From the NCBI GenBank assembly GCA_044355095.1, contig JBIKYT010000032.1, positions 1-23,378 on the forward strand: DNA of 23,378 nt, written 5' to 3'. A program made the position numbers and the translations under genes. The stretch comes from Casp-actino8 sp044355095 (GTDB lineage: Bacteria; Actinomycetota; Acidimicrobiia; Acidimicrobiales; Ilumatobacteraceae). The notes beneath the pieces are model-generated. The model made no database searches and was not told the DNA's origin. It saw only the letters and a program-made list of their open reading frames with translations. Below are positions 1-8,227 of this stretch, piece by piece; the stretch's first letter is position 1, and the number at the start of each line of letters is the position of its first letter.

Positions 1-17
1 AGTTGGTATTACCAACT
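1..17. promoter_or_regulatory. GntR/FadR-type operator palindrome
   Basis: AGTTGGTATTACCAACT is a perfect 17-bp palindrome (8-bp arms around one T). Its core TTGGT-N3-ACCAA matches the known operator form of the FadR/PdhR/LldR branch of GntR regulators. It lies just past the 3' end of the minus-strand P450 gene, so it most likely controls a gene to the left, outside the window. The match is seen in the sequence; the regulator is inferred. Confidence 0.55.
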
Positions 18-42
18 CAAACGACACCAGTTTCACAAATGT

Positions 43-1302
43 TTACGCAGTCATTGTGTACTTGATCGGCAGGGTCTTCAGACCACCCACAAAGATGGTC
101 TTCATCCACTTGGGTTCACCGGCGAGTTCAACACTTTCAAGTCGTGGCAACAATGCCTTCAAGAAGGCTTTGATTTCCATTCGGGCCAACATCGCACCTA
201 AGCAATAGTGCACACCAAATCCGAAAGATAAATGCTTGTTTGGCGAGCGACCAATATCAAACTTGTCGGGATTAGTAAACGCGTCAGTGTCGCGGTTACC
301 CGATGGATACGACAGCAATACCGAGTCACCGGCCTTGATGACTTTGCCGCCCAAGGGGAAATCTTCGGTTGCCGTGCGCATGAAGTGCTTCACCGGCGTG
401 ACCCAGCGAATAATTTCATCAGCAGCGGTGTTGAGAAGACTGAGGTCATTCTTCAAGCGAGCCAGTTGTTCTGGGTTTTCAATCAACGCATGCATTCCGC
501 CAGCGATCGCCGATGCGGTCGTGTCGTGACCCGCCGTCGCTGTAATGACGTAATAAGAAATCGTCTGAATCAACGTGAGTTCTTCGCCATTGATTCGCGC
601 GTTAGCGACAACCGAAGCCATGTCATCGGTGGGGTTCGCTCGGCGTTCTTCCGTGAGTTTTGTGAAGTAAGCAAAGAAATCTTGAATGACGGCAATGATG
701 TCAATCGGATCTGAACCACGTTGCATATCTTCATCTTGTGCGCCAAACAACTCTTGAGTGAGAGTCAACATACGGCCGTAATCACTTTCGGGTAATCCCA
801 AAATCGACAAGATCACATTGAGCGGAAACATCATCGCGATGTCTTTCGCAAAGTCGCATTGACCACCCAATGAATACATTTTGTCGACGTAACGATTGGC
901 GTACATATCGAGCATGCCTTCTAACTTGGCTAAGTTCTTCGGCAAGAACCACTCCGACGTCACGCCACGCAATTCGCGATGCTCGGGGTCGTCCACATGA
1001 ATCAGAGTGCGCAACATGTCGCCGTCTTCGGCCCGGCGACGGTCAGATTCCAAGTCGCTCAACACCGGACGTGGCTCATTCAGGAAAATCTTGTTACGAG
1101 CTTCAATGTCAAAGATGTCTGCAGATCGAGTGATTGCCCAAAACGAGTTGAAGCCAAGCCCTTCGCCGTTTACCCAATGGACTGGGTCTTGCTCGCGCAA
1201 CATGGCGCACGCACGGTAAAAGAAATCTTCGTCGGCATACGAATCTGGAATGACGAAGGCGTATCCGGCTTCTTCAACATTGGCTGGCTGACGATCTGAC
1301 AT
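43..1302 (-). CDS. Cytochrome P450, CYP108 (P450terp)-like
   Basis: Soluble bacterial class I P450 of 419 residues. It hydroxylates a small hydrophobic substrate using O2 and electrons from a ferredoxin, which is not encoded here. Visible motifs are the I-helix oxygen-activation motif AGHDTT (257-262), the K-helix ExxR as EIIR (296-299), and the heme loop FGFGVHYCLG with Cys367 as thiolate ligand. The N-terminal half, the segment YVITATAGHDTTAS and the C-terminal FVGGLKTLPIKYT recall CYP108, the alpha-terpineol hydroxylase family, so a terpenoid-like substrate is plausible but unproven. The start at 1302 was chosen over an upstream ATG at 1344 because AAGGGGG lies just before it. It is divergent from the TauD-family gene, with an operator-like palindrome between them. 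Confidence 0.93.
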   Translation of the reverse strand: MSDRQPANVEEAGYAFVIPDSYADEDFFYRACAMLREQDPVHWVNGEGLGFNSFWAITRSADIFDIEARNKIFLNEPRPVLSDLESDRRRAEDGDMLRTLIHVDDPEHRELRGVTSEWFLPKNLAKLEGMLDMYANRYVDKMYSLGGQCDFAKDIAMMFPLNVILSILGLPESDYGRMLTLTQELFGAQDEDMQRGSDPIDIIAVIQDFFAYFTKLTEERRANPTDDMASVVANARINGEELTLIQTISYYVITATAGHDTTASAIAGGMHALIENPEQLARLKNDLSLLNTAADEIIRWVTPVKHFMRTATEDFPLGGKVIKAGDSVLLSYPSGNRDTDAFTNPDKFDIGRSPNKHLSFGFGVHYCLGAMLARMEIKAFLKALLPRLESVELAGEPKWMKTIFVGGLKTLPIKYTMTA

Positions 1303-1404
1303 AACTGCCCCCTTGATGACTGAACTGCTTCTATTGTGCCTCATTGGTCTTGCCGAAATAGCAGGGACCTAAGCCTGCAATCCACAGGACCCTTTTCAGG
1401 TAGA

Positions 1405-1427
1405 GTTTCTGACGACCCGTCAGAAAC
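1405..1427. promoter_or_regulatory. Perfect 23-bp operator-like palindrome in a divergent promoter
   Basis: Two perfect 10-bp arms, GTTTCTGACG and CGTCAGAAAC, flank a 3-nt centre (ACC). The site is 20 nt upstream of the TauD-family start and about 100 nt upstream of the divergent P450 start. A possible -10 hexamer TAGAGT (1401-1406) touches its left arm, so a bound protein would block transcription of the dioxygenase-P450 pair. Size and symmetry fit a TetR-family dimer. No regulator gene lies within the window. Confidence 0.6.
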
Positions 1428-1446
1428 CAAAATCCAAGGGGGACTT

Positions 1447-2415
1447 ATGACTTCGACGACTGCACATTCCGACATCATCGCGAGCAAAGACCCGAGCGCC
1501 TACATCACCAAAGATCGCCAAACCCTTCGCGGTAAGCGGGTCGGGCCAATTCTCCATCTCGCGAACGAACGGGCTCGACTCGCCCAGTTGACCTGGAACC
1601 ACTTCGAGATCAAACGCCTAGGTGCAACCATCGGTGCCGAAATCAGCGGAGTAGATCTCACGACCAATCTCCCCCAAGAGGTCATCGCTGACATTCGGCA
1701 GGCCTTGCACGAATACAAGGTCATCTTCTTTCGCAATCAACCGGTGACATCTCAGCAACATGTCAGTTTCGCCGCCCGATTCGGCGAACTAGAAATTCAC
1801 CCATTCATTCCTTCAAATACTGGCCAACCCGAACTCGTTCGCTTTGAAAAATCATTCGATGTCAAGGGCTACGAAAACACCTGGCACCAAGACGTCACGT
1901 GGCGTGAATGCCCAAGTCTCGGTGCCGTGCTACACGCGATACATGTTCCAGAATCTGGTGGCGATACTTTGTTCTGCGATATGTACGCTGCGTACGAAGG
2001 ACTCACCGACGAGCAACGCGAATTCGTTGATACGCACGACGCCGAACACGATTTCGTGCAGTCATTCGGCAAACAGGTCGCCCCCGACCAGATGGATGCG
2101 ATGCGGGCTAAGTATCCCGTCGTCGTACACCCACTCGCCCCAACCCACGCGGCGACCGGTCGCAAGTATCTGTACTGCAATCCCGTTTTCTTGAGCCGTA
2201 TCATCGGAGTCGATGAGGCCGAAAGCGATCGCTGGCTCACCGAATTGTGGCGAGAAAGCGACAATGTTGAGTACCAATGCCGCTTCCATTGGGAACCAGA
2301 CTCGATCGCCTTTTGGGACAATCGGGCCTGTCAGCACTATGCAAGTAGCGATTACTGGCCCGAGATCCGCATCATGGAGCGCGCCAGCATCGTCGGCGGT
2401 CGGCCGACTCGCTAG
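1447..2415 (+). CDS. TauD/TfdA-family Fe(II)/2-oxoglutarate dioxygenase
   Basis: Non-heme iron dioxygenase of 322 residues that couples 2-oxoglutarate decarboxylation to hydroxylation of a substrate, in the manner of taurine or 2,4-D dioxygenases. The iron triad is visible as WHQD (His147, Asp149) and QHYA (His297). Arg308 and Arg312 after the distal His sit where the family binds 2-oxoglutarate. A region of about 50 residues precedes the core fold and is longer than in TauD. The start was chosen at 1447 because AAGGGGG lies directly upstream. The CYP142-like P450 follows after only 9 nt, so the two are probably co-transcribed, perhaps under the palindrome at 1405-1427. The substrate is unknown; taurine itself is not implied. 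Confidence 0.9.
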   Translation: MTSTTAHSDIIASKDPSAYITKDRQTLRGKRVGPILHLANERARLAQLTWNHFEIKRLGATIGAEISGVDLTTNLPQEVIADIRQALHEYKVIFFRNQPVTSQQHVSFAARFGELEIHPFIPSNTGQPELVRFEKSFDVKGYENTWHQDVTWRECPSLGAVLHAIHVPESGGDTLFCDMYAAYEGLTDEQREFVDTHDAEHDFVQSFGKQVAPDQMDAMRAKYPVVVHPLAPTHAATGRKYLYCNPVFLSRIIGVDEAESDRWLTELWRESDNVEYQCRFHWEPDSIAFWDNRACQHYASSDYWPEIRIMERASIVGGRPTR

Positions 2416-2424
2416 TTTCTAGCG
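2410..2424 (+). other. Short palindrome at gene junction; -10-like hexamer before P450 start
   Basis: CGCTAG-TTT-CTAGCG spans the stop codon of the dioxygenase and abuts the ATG of the next P450. No Shine-Dalgarno sequence is present. The hexamer TAGTTT (2413-2418) sits exactly 6 nt before the ATG. Translation of the P450 therefore relies on coupling, a small hairpin, or an internal leaderless promoter. These options cannot be separated from sequence alone. Confidence 0.35.
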
Positions 2425-3672
2425 ATGGGCAATAGCGAGCCAGACTTCACTCTCGATCCAGAACTCGACTTCACGGTCACGCTTGGTGGTGGTCGCGGAC
2501 CCGCAGGCCATCCAACTCGTGATGACATCAGTTTGTTGTCCCCCGACTTCTACGCCAACTTTGACGAACTCACGCAGTGGATGCGCAATGAAGCTCCGTT
2601 GTATTGGGATGACAAGACCGGAATTTGGGCAGCAGCGAGCCACGAACTTGTCTCAATGATGAGCCGTGAGTGGCACACGTTTTCATCTGGTCAAGGATCC
2701 CGCCCAGAAAGTTCTGTGCCATCAATGATCAACTTCGATGCGCCCGAACACACCAAGCGTCGGCGGTTGGTCGGAAACGGATTCACTCCACGTCGCGTCG
2801 CTAATCATGAACCGTTTTTGCGCGACCGAATCAATCAGCTCATTGATTCGGTGATCGATCAGGGTTCGTGTGATTTCGTTGCCGATATCGCCACCCCGTT
2901 GCCGATGTTGATGATCGGCGAACTGATGGGTCTTCCCGAATCAGACTACGAAAAGCTTCTTCACTGGTCAGATCTATTTGCCACCGGCGGCGAAGAAATT
3001 CGCTCCGAAGTAGAACACGCTGTGTTTGCCTGGAATGAGTACATCATGGCCAAGGTGAATGAGCGTCGAGGTGGAGACGGCGACGACTTGGTCAGTCTGA
3101 TCACTAACGCCGAATGGGAAGGCGAAAGACTCTCTGATCTCGACATCATGTTCGAGACCATGCTGGTTCTTGTCGGTGGCGATGAGACTACACGTCATGT
3201 GATCTCGGCCGGAATCGCAGCCTTGCTACAGAATCAAGATCAACTAGAGATGTTGAAGAATAATCTCTCGCTATTACCCAATGCGATTGAAGAGATGTTG
3301 CGTTGGGCCACACCCGTCAGAAACATGAATCGCACCGCAACTCAAGATATTGAGGTCAATGGCCTCACGATCCACAAAGGCGATCGAATTCTCTTGTTGT
3401 ACCCGTCGGCCAACCGCGACGAAAAAGTCTTTAGCGATCCATTTAAGTTTGATATCACCCGTACGCCGAACGATCACGTGGCTTTCGGCGCATACGGTCG
3501 GCATCATTGCCTTGGCGCTCCTCTTGCTCGCCTCGAGTTACGCGTTCTCTTTGAAGAGATTCTGCGACGATTCGACACTATGCAACTGGCGACCGACGGA
3601 CCTCTGCCGTGGCGACGTGGAAACTTTGTTTTGGGACTCAACGAAGTACCGGTGACCTTCACCGCCAAATAG
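2425..3672 (+). CDS. Cytochrome P450, CYP142/CYP125-like
   Basis: Class I P450 of 415 residues. Motifs are GGDETT (251-256) in the I-helix, EMLR (290-293) in the K-helix, and the heme loop FGAYGRHHCLG with Cys362. Several segments (DFYAN, APEHTKRRRLV, GFTPRRV, CDFVADIATPLPM, LVGGDETTRH) strongly recall mycobacterial CYP142. The heme loop has one extra residue between Phe and Gly, as in CYP124/125. These families oxidise terminal methyl groups of sterol or branched-isoprenoid side chains, so a similar role is inferred. The gene follows the TauD-family gene by 9 nt and has no clear ribosome binding site. It ends 12 nt from the convergent DUF1330-like gene. It needs a ferredoxin and reductase from elsewhere. 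Confidence 0.92.
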   Translation: MGNSEPDFTLDPELDFTVTLGGGRGPAGHPTRDDISLLSPDFYANFDELTQWMRNEAPLYWDDKTGIWAAASHELVSMMSREWHTFSSGQGSRPESSVPSMINFDAPEHTKRRRLVGNGFTPRRVANHEPFLRDRINQLIDSVIDQGSCDFVADIATPLPMLMIGELMGLPESDYEKLLHWSDLFATGGEEIRSEVEHAVFAWNEYIMAKVNERRGGDGDDLVSLITNAEWEGERLSDLDIMFETMLVLVGGDETTRHVISAGIAALLQNQDQLEMLKNNLSLLPNAIEEMLRWATPVRNMNRTATQDIEVNGLTIHKGDRILLLYPSANRDEKVFSDPFKFDITRTPNDHVAFGAYGRHHCLGAPLARLELRVLFEEILRRFDTMQLATDGPLPWRRGNFVLGLNEVPVTFTAK

Positions 3673-3684
3673 TCGTCGACAGTT

Positions 3685-4350
3685 TTAGGCGAGGAACGAC
3701 TTACCCATGCGGTCGATCTGAATCTTCGTCACAACTGTCATCACTTCGCCACCAGCATCTCGGGGTGCAACAACCGGAATGTCATCAGACCAAGTCATTG
3801 TGAGGTCTTCCCACTTCCGTCCATCACCGACGATGGTTCCTTCAACTGCGAGGCGCGCCTGAAGGTTTGATGCTTCACCCTGTTGCGGTGCAGCGGTCAA
3901 TTCAAATGTGCAATACATCGAGCGATCAATCGCCTGATGCTCGCCACGAGGAAGTGTGCCCATCACGATCGTGTACAACATGCCGGCTTCTTTATGAACA
4001 TGCTTTTCTTTGAAGTCCGGACGGTTCTGCATTTCCATGAATGAAACACGACTGGCGTACTTCACAATGGCCATACGATCCCACTCACCTTCAGTTCCCT
4101 GCGCAACAACTTCACCAAAGAAAACGGGTTGCGCTCCTATCTTGGTCAGAACATCTGAAGGGTTGTACAAATTGTCGGCTTCAACCCCGGAGATTCCAGG
4201 CTTGGCCGACTTCTCGGCTCCCTTCACGCCTTCATATCCAGCCACATCGCGGTACTTCATGAAGTTCACCATGTAGATCGGACCGTCGTTTTCTGGTGCT
4301 CGGCCAGCAAGGTCGAGGGCGTAATCGAAGTCAATTTTTCCGTAGCGCAT
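3685..4350 (-). CDS. DUF1330-like dimeric alpha-beta barrel protein
   Basis: Protein of 221 residues with no signal peptide or membrane segment. The segment PIYMVNFMKYRD (24-35), followed by WDRMAIVKYASRVSFMEM (90-107) and HVHKEAGM (117-124), has the pattern of DUF1330/ABM-type alpha-beta barrel proteins. At 221 residues it is about twice the usual length of about 100, with a C-terminal half I do not recognise. Biochemical function is unknown; relatives include small monooxygenases and isomerase-like folds. No Shine-Dalgarno is visible upstream. Instead TAAGTT sits 6 nt before the ATG, suggesting a leaderless transcript. It lies between a P450 and a DinB-like gene; no operon partner is evident. 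Confidence 0.75.
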   Translation of the reverse strand: MRYGKIDFDYALDLAGRAPENDGPIYMVNFMKYRDVAGYEGVKGAEKSAKPGISGVEADNLYNPSDVLTKIGAQPVFFGEVVAQGTEGEWDRMAIVKYASRVSFMEMQNRPDFKEKHVHKEAGMLYTIVMGTLPRGEHQAIDRSMYCTFELTAAPQQGEASNLQARLAVEGTIVGDGRKWEDLTMTWSDDIPVVAPRDAGGEVMTVVTKIQIDRMGKSFLA

Positions 4351-4362
4351 ACTGTCAACTTA
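4351..4362 (-). promoter_or_regulatory. Candidate leaderless -10 element for the DUF1330-like gene
   Basis: Read on the minus strand, TAAGTT (TANNNT type) is followed by 6 nt and the ATG at 4350. No ribosome binding site lies in between. This geometry would place the transcription start at the start codon. No convincing -35 is seen. Confidence 0.35.
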
Positions 4363-4450
4363 GCAACTCCACGACGATCAAGTGGCATTGAGAATGACAC
4401 AACATAAAAGTGGGTGCTACGGTGTCATCAGTTCGTACCTCGGAGGATCA

Positions 4451-5020
4451 ATGTCAAACCAGCTAATTCTTGACTCGCTACAGCGCCGCATGAAAGCCCT
4501 TTTCAGCCTGTACGACGATGCCATCGACTCAATGGACCTCGAGCACGTCAACCACTTCGAACGCGAAGGCGTCGTTCCGATCGCATTTTGTCTCTTCCAC
4601 TACGCCAATGTGCACGATGCCTCGTTCATGTTGCTGTCGGGTCAAACACCACTGTGGAATGACGAATGGCAAGCTCGCGTTGGCCTCTCGATCAATGACC
4701 ATGGGAAGCATCGCACCGTTGACGAAATGGTCCACCAACGAATCGGTGACCTCGACGCATTCGCCGAGTACATGCGAGCGGTGTATGCACGAACATCGGC
4801 CTGGCTTGAGCAGCTTGATCCGGCCGAACTCGAGCGAGTCGTCATACCTCGCCCATTCCCTCCGCAGATTGCATCGACCTTCAGCGCACGAGTAGCCGGC
4901 GAACAAGGCGTCACCGTGCTCGACGGGGTTGAGTGTTGGCTCTACCAACATGGCTTACGACATATGGGCGAAATCGAAATGGCTCGCGGTCTCGTGGGCC
5001 TTGGTGGAATGACGTCGTAG
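4451..5020 (+). CDS. DinB-like four-helix metalloprotein
   Basis: Soluble 189-residue protein with the DinB/YfiT/mycothiol-transferase-like pattern. An early histidine (His50 or His55, in FHYANVHDAS) and a late HGLRH pair (His167, His171) give the expected metal-binding triad of a four-helix bundle, and the end HMGEIEMARGLVGLGG is typical. In this superfamily, members are thiol-dependent transferases, isomerases or stress proteins. The substrate cannot be assigned. The start at 4451 is supported by GGAGG seven bases upstream; an ATG-like frame extension to 4382 lacks such support. It is divergent from the DUF1330-like gene. Confidence 0.75.
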   Translation: MSNQLILDSLQRRMKALFSLYDDAIDSMDLEHVNHFEREGVVPIAFCLFHYANVHDASFMLLSGQTPLWNDEWQARVGLSINDHGKHRTVDEMVHQRIGDLDAFAEYMRAVYARTSAWLEQLDPAELERVVIPRPFPPQIASTFSARVAGEQGVTVLDGVECWLYQHGLRHMGEIEMARGLVGLGGMTS

Positions 5021-5025
5021 TTAGT

Positions 5026-6375
5026 TCACATCGCGAACAAAGTATTTGGATTCATTAATCCTTGCGGATCTATCGCACCTTTAATGGCCTTCATCATCGC
5101 AATCTCATTGTGTGAACGGCTCAAAGATAACCATTTCTTCTTCGCACTGCCGATGCCATGTTCGGCGCTGATGCTGCCCTTGAATTCGGCAACAACCTGA
5201 AGAACGGCTTCATCAACGAGTTCATCGGTCGCCGATGGGCCAAGCACATTGACGTGCATATTTCCATCAGCCGCATGGCCAAAGATGTAGACCGTCCAAT
5301 CTGCATTTGTCTCAGAGATCCGTTGACGAGTTTTTACAATGAATCTCCCCAGATCAGACACCGCTACCGTGACATCAAACTTATGGGGCACGCCGTGCGT
5401 TGAAATAGCCGCAGTGTGTTCTTCACGCAGACGCCACAGTCTCGCTCGACCTAGTTCATCTTGAGCGACAGCGCTTGAACCAGAAAAGTTTGTGCGAGCA
5501 AGATGTCGCTCAATGTCCGAGGAAAGATCAACATCGGCAGAGAATTCCAAGAGCAAATAGACCGGAGTAGCAAAAGGAATCGCCACGTTGAACGCTTCAG
5601 CGACAAGGTTTGCTCCATCTGCGTAAAACAACTCCGCGGCATCAAGAGAATTAAACTGTTGGCGAATTCCTTGAACAATATGCACAACTTCTTCAGTTGA
5701 GCCACATCCCAATAAAACCGTGGTCCGAGATGTGTGTAACGGCAGCAAGCGTAAACGAGCGGCCGTGACGATTCCGAGGGTTCCTTCACTGCCACACAAG
5801 AGTGATGCGATGTCATAGCCAGTGTTGTCCTTGATCAATCCAGCCATATGTTCGATCACATCACTATTAGGCAGAACTGCTTCGATACCAACGACTTGAT
5901 GTCGTGTCGAACCGAATCGCAGAACATTGATACCCCCAGCATTGGTCGCGATCGTCCCACCGATTGTCGCTGATCCTCGGGCCCCAAAATCAACGGCATA
6001 CCGCAAGCCAAACTGCTTGGCGGCTTCTTGAACCTGTTCAACAGTCACCCCGGCACCTACCGAGATCTGCTGACTCACCGCATCTACAGATCCGATCCAA
6101 TTGATTCGACTGGTCGAAAGAATGATCTGACCATCATCGGCCAAGGTTCCTCCGACCAAACCAGTGTTTCCGCCTTGTGGCACCACTGCAACATTGTGCT
6201 GCGAGCACAGATGCATGACTTGACTCACTTCGATCGTTGACCCAGGGCGAACCACAAGAGATGGACATCCAATGAATCGACCGGTCCAATCGGTGCCGTA
6301 GCTTGCGAGATCCTCAGCCAAGACATTGTTACCGCCGACGATTAATCGCAGCGCCTCGACAAATTCTGGACTCAT
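5026..6375 (-). CDS. FAD-linked D-2-hydroxyacid dehydrogenase (GlcD/DLD/D2HGDH family)
   Basis: Flavoprotein of 449 residues of the VAO/PCMH fold that oxidises a D-2-hydroxyacid (D-lactate, glycolate or D-2-hydroxyglutarate type) to the 2-oxoacid. The FAD-binding part shows PQGGNTGLVGG (66-76), GARGSATIGG...TNAGG (131-148) and CGSEGTLGIVTAARL. The C-terminal substrate domain has the metal site HAADGNMHVN and the SAEHGIG signature. Both are canonical for this family. Which acid is used cannot be read from sequence. The start at 6375 was taken because AGGTG precedes it; a longer frame to 6426 would run into the divergent gene's promoter. No GlcE/GlcF partner genes lie nearby, favouring a single-subunit enzyme. 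Confidence 0.88.
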   Translation of the reverse strand: MSPEFVEALRLIVGGNNVLAEDLASYGTDWTGRFIGCPSLVVRPGSTIEVSQVMHLCSQHNVAVVPQGGNTGLVGGTLADDGQIILSTSRINWIGSVDAVSQQISVGAGVTVEQVQEAAKQFGLRYAVDFGARGSATIGGTIATNAGGINVLRFGSTRHQVVGIEAVLPNSDVIEHMAGLIKDNTGYDIASLLCGSEGTLGIVTAARLRLLPLHTSRTTVLLGCGSTEEVVHIVQGIRQQFNSLDAAELFYADGANLVAEAFNVAIPFATPVYLLLEFSADVDLSSDIERHLARTNFSGSSAVAQDELGRARLWRLREEHTAAISTHGVPHKFDVTVAVSDLGRFIVKTRQRISETNADWTVYIFGHAADGNMHVNVLGPSATDELVDEAVLQVVAEFKGSISAEHGIGSAKKKWLSLSRSHNEIAMMKAIKGAIDPQGLMNPNTLFAM

Positions 6376-6457
6376 ATTCACCTGATCAAGGTACCCCGAA
6401 TTGCCTCTTCCCAAACGAACTTGCACAACCTATGCTCACGTTTGGGGAGGTGACGCC

Positions 6458-7507
6458 ATGGGGGGCACACCGACAGTCTTATCTGACATTTCCGCTGAGT
6501 GGCTGAGCGAGGTTCTCAAAAAACGAGTCACCAGTTTCAGCCTGCAAGTCATCGGGGCCGGAGAAGGATTCATGGGCCAACTCGCCCGCGTTTCACTTGT
6601 TGGCGAGAACGTTCCAGCGAGCATCATCGTCAAATTCCCGACGTCCGACCCCGGTGGTCAAGTGATGGGCGAAATGATGGGCGTTTGGAATCGAGAACAT
6701 CGTTTCTACACGGAAGTCGCTTCGCAAATTAAGGGAATCAAACTGGCGCGTTGCCTGCACAGTTCAGTGGAACCATATGCACTTGTACTTGAAGACTTGA
6801 GTCCAGCGCATTCGGGTGATCAAGTCGCTGGCCCAACTCCCGACCAGGCACGTACAGCGATCGATGTTGCCGCAACGCTGCATAGTGCATGGTTCGACAA
6901 ACCAGAGTTGGCAACGCTTGATTGGATGCCCAGCATCAGCGACCCAATGACCGCAACGATCGGAACCCTCTTCCCAATTGGTTGGCCAATGTTTCTTGAG
7001 CGCTATCAAGATTCGCTACCACCTCGAGTGTTGAAATGGTGCGAAACATTTGCGCCGATGATCGAAACATGGATGCAAAAGTATTTCGATTGGCCGTGCA
7101 CGCTCACACACGGAGACTTTCGCCTCGACAATATGTTCTTTCACGATGACGGAACTATGACACTCATTGATTGGCAGTTATCAATGCGTTCACCGAGTAC
7201 TTCTGATCTCGTCTACTTCTTGGGAACAAATATGACGACCGAGATGCGGCGATCAATGCAAGATGAACTGATTCACCGTTATTGCGACAAAATGCGCGCT
7301 GGCGGAGTCCCCGATCAATGGGCCGACTACGAAACAATCATGCAGGGTTACGCCGAAGGCGTGTTGTTCTATTGCACATCATTCGCCGCCAGCATTCTTT
7401 CGCTTGATACTGCTAATGAACGCGGTGCCGCTTTAATGGACTCACTCGTTCGCCGAGCATTCTCAGCGGCTGATGATCTCGATGCCGGTATCCGCCTCGG
7501 AATTTAA
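6458..7507 (+). CDS. APH/choline-kinase-fold phosphotransferase family protein
   Basis: Protein of 349 residues with the aminoglycoside-phosphotransferase/EcKinase-like kinase fold. Lys59 in the IIVKF strand is the likely ATP-binding lysine. The Brenner motif HGDFRLDN (218-225) carries the catalytic Asp220, and DWQ (238-240) supplies the metal-binding Asp. Such proteins in actinobacteria often occur near acyl-CoA dehydrogenases (ACAD10/11-like N-terminal domain) and probably phosphorylate a hydroxyl group on a small or acyl substrate. Drug resistance should not be assumed. The start is fixed by a strong GGGGAGG at 6444-6450, 7 nt before the ATG. It is divergent from the FAD dehydrogenase and ends 2 nt from convergent trmB. 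Confidence 0.85.
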   Translation: MGGTPTVLSDISAEWLSEVLKKRVTSFSLQVIGAGEGFMGQLARVSLVGENVPASIIVKFPTSDPGGQVMGEMMGVWNREHRFYTEVASQIKGIKLARCLHSSVEPYALVLEDLSPAHSGDQVAGPTPDQARTAIDVAATLHSAWFDKPELATLDWMPSISDPMTATIGTLFPIGWPMFLERYQDSLPPRVLKWCETFAPMIETWMQKYFDWPCTLTHGDFRLDNMFFHDDGTMTLIDWQLSMRSPSTSDLVYFLGTNMTTEMRRSMQDELIHRYCDKMRAGGVPDQWADYETIMQGYAEGVLFYCTSFAASILSLDTANERGAALMDSLVRRAFSAADDLDAGIRLGI

Positions 7508-7509
7508 GA

Positions 7510-8226
7510 TCACGTTGGTTGATCAGCCTTGCGAACCCAACAGATGTCGACTGGCTGACGACCTTCGCTGATTCCTCGCCGCTCAAAGACGGTTTCAATA
7601 CGCCAATCGGGTCGCGAAAATTCTGGGGCATCAAATGACTCATTCGCCGAAACAACAGTGATCGACTTACGCCAATAATCCTCAATATCTGTAGCCAGCC
7701 TTAAGACTCCACCAACTTTGAGAACTCGCGCAAATTCTTGAACCACATCGGCTCGCAACAAGCGGCGACGTTGTTCGCGAGGCTTGGGCCACGGATCTGG
7801 GAAGAATACCCAGACTTCAGATAGCGAAGCATCAGCGATTCGTTTCAACAAAACCAAAACATCGCCTTCAACGACACGCGTATTTGTGAGCGAGTGATTT
7901 TCGATTCCTTGCAAGATGTTGGCGATACCGCGTGTATGGATATCGATCGCAATGAGATTGTAATTAAGGTGTGCTGGTCCAAAAGAAGCCGCCAGGTCTC
8001 CCCGTCCACAACCAATTTCTAAACACACCGGACTGTCGTCGCCGAATATTTCAATCAGATCGAGCGTCGGCCCATGTTCGGCGATGCTCCACTCGTCCTT
8101 GAGTCGTTCGTATACCTTCGATAGCTCTGGACCAAGTTTGCGGCGGCGTGGGCGAAAGGTTCGAACAAGTCGGTTCTCAGAGTCTCCACGCAACACGGCG
8201 CAGACGGTAACGCCGATTAGCCTCAA
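7510..8226 (-). CDS. trmB: tRNA (guanine-N7-)-methyltransferase
   Basis: SAM-dependent enzyme that makes m7G46 in the variable loop of tRNAs. The 238-residue frame shows RTFRPRRRKLGPEL (22-35), the SAM-binding LEIGCGRGD (69-77), and the family signature FFPDPWPKPREQRRRL (141-156), all diagnostic of TrmB. No ATG start is available. The longest frame opens with TTG at 8226; GTG at 8196 or TTG at 8193 would also keep every conserved residue, and none has a good ribosome binding site, so the N-terminus is uncertain by about 11 residues. It is divergent from the DUF6941-like gene across an intergenic region carrying a 15-bp direct repeat. Confidence 0.93.
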   Translation of the reverse strand: MRLIGVTVCAVLRGDSENRLVRTFRPRRRKLGPELSKVYERLKDEWSIAEHGPTLDLIEIFGDDSPVCLEIGCGRGDLAASFGPAHLNYNLIAIDIHTRGIANILQGIENHSLTNTRVVEGDVLVLLKRIADASLSEVWVFFPDPWPKPREQRRRLLRADVVQEFARVLKVGGVLRLATDIEDYWRKSITVVSANESFDAPEFSRPDWRIETVFERRGISEGRQPVDICWVRKADQPT

Positions 8227-8227
8227 C

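Noticed and set aside
3475..3520. Extra residue in the heme loop (FGAYGRHHCLG) of the second P450
   Set aside because: It breaks the common P450 signature spacing, but CYP124/125-type enzymes have the same one-residue insertion, so it is a family trait and not novel.
6458..7507. Aminoglycoside resistance gene
   Set aside because: The kinase fold motifs are shared by many metabolic phosphotransferases; nothing in the sequence or context indicates an antibiotic substrate.
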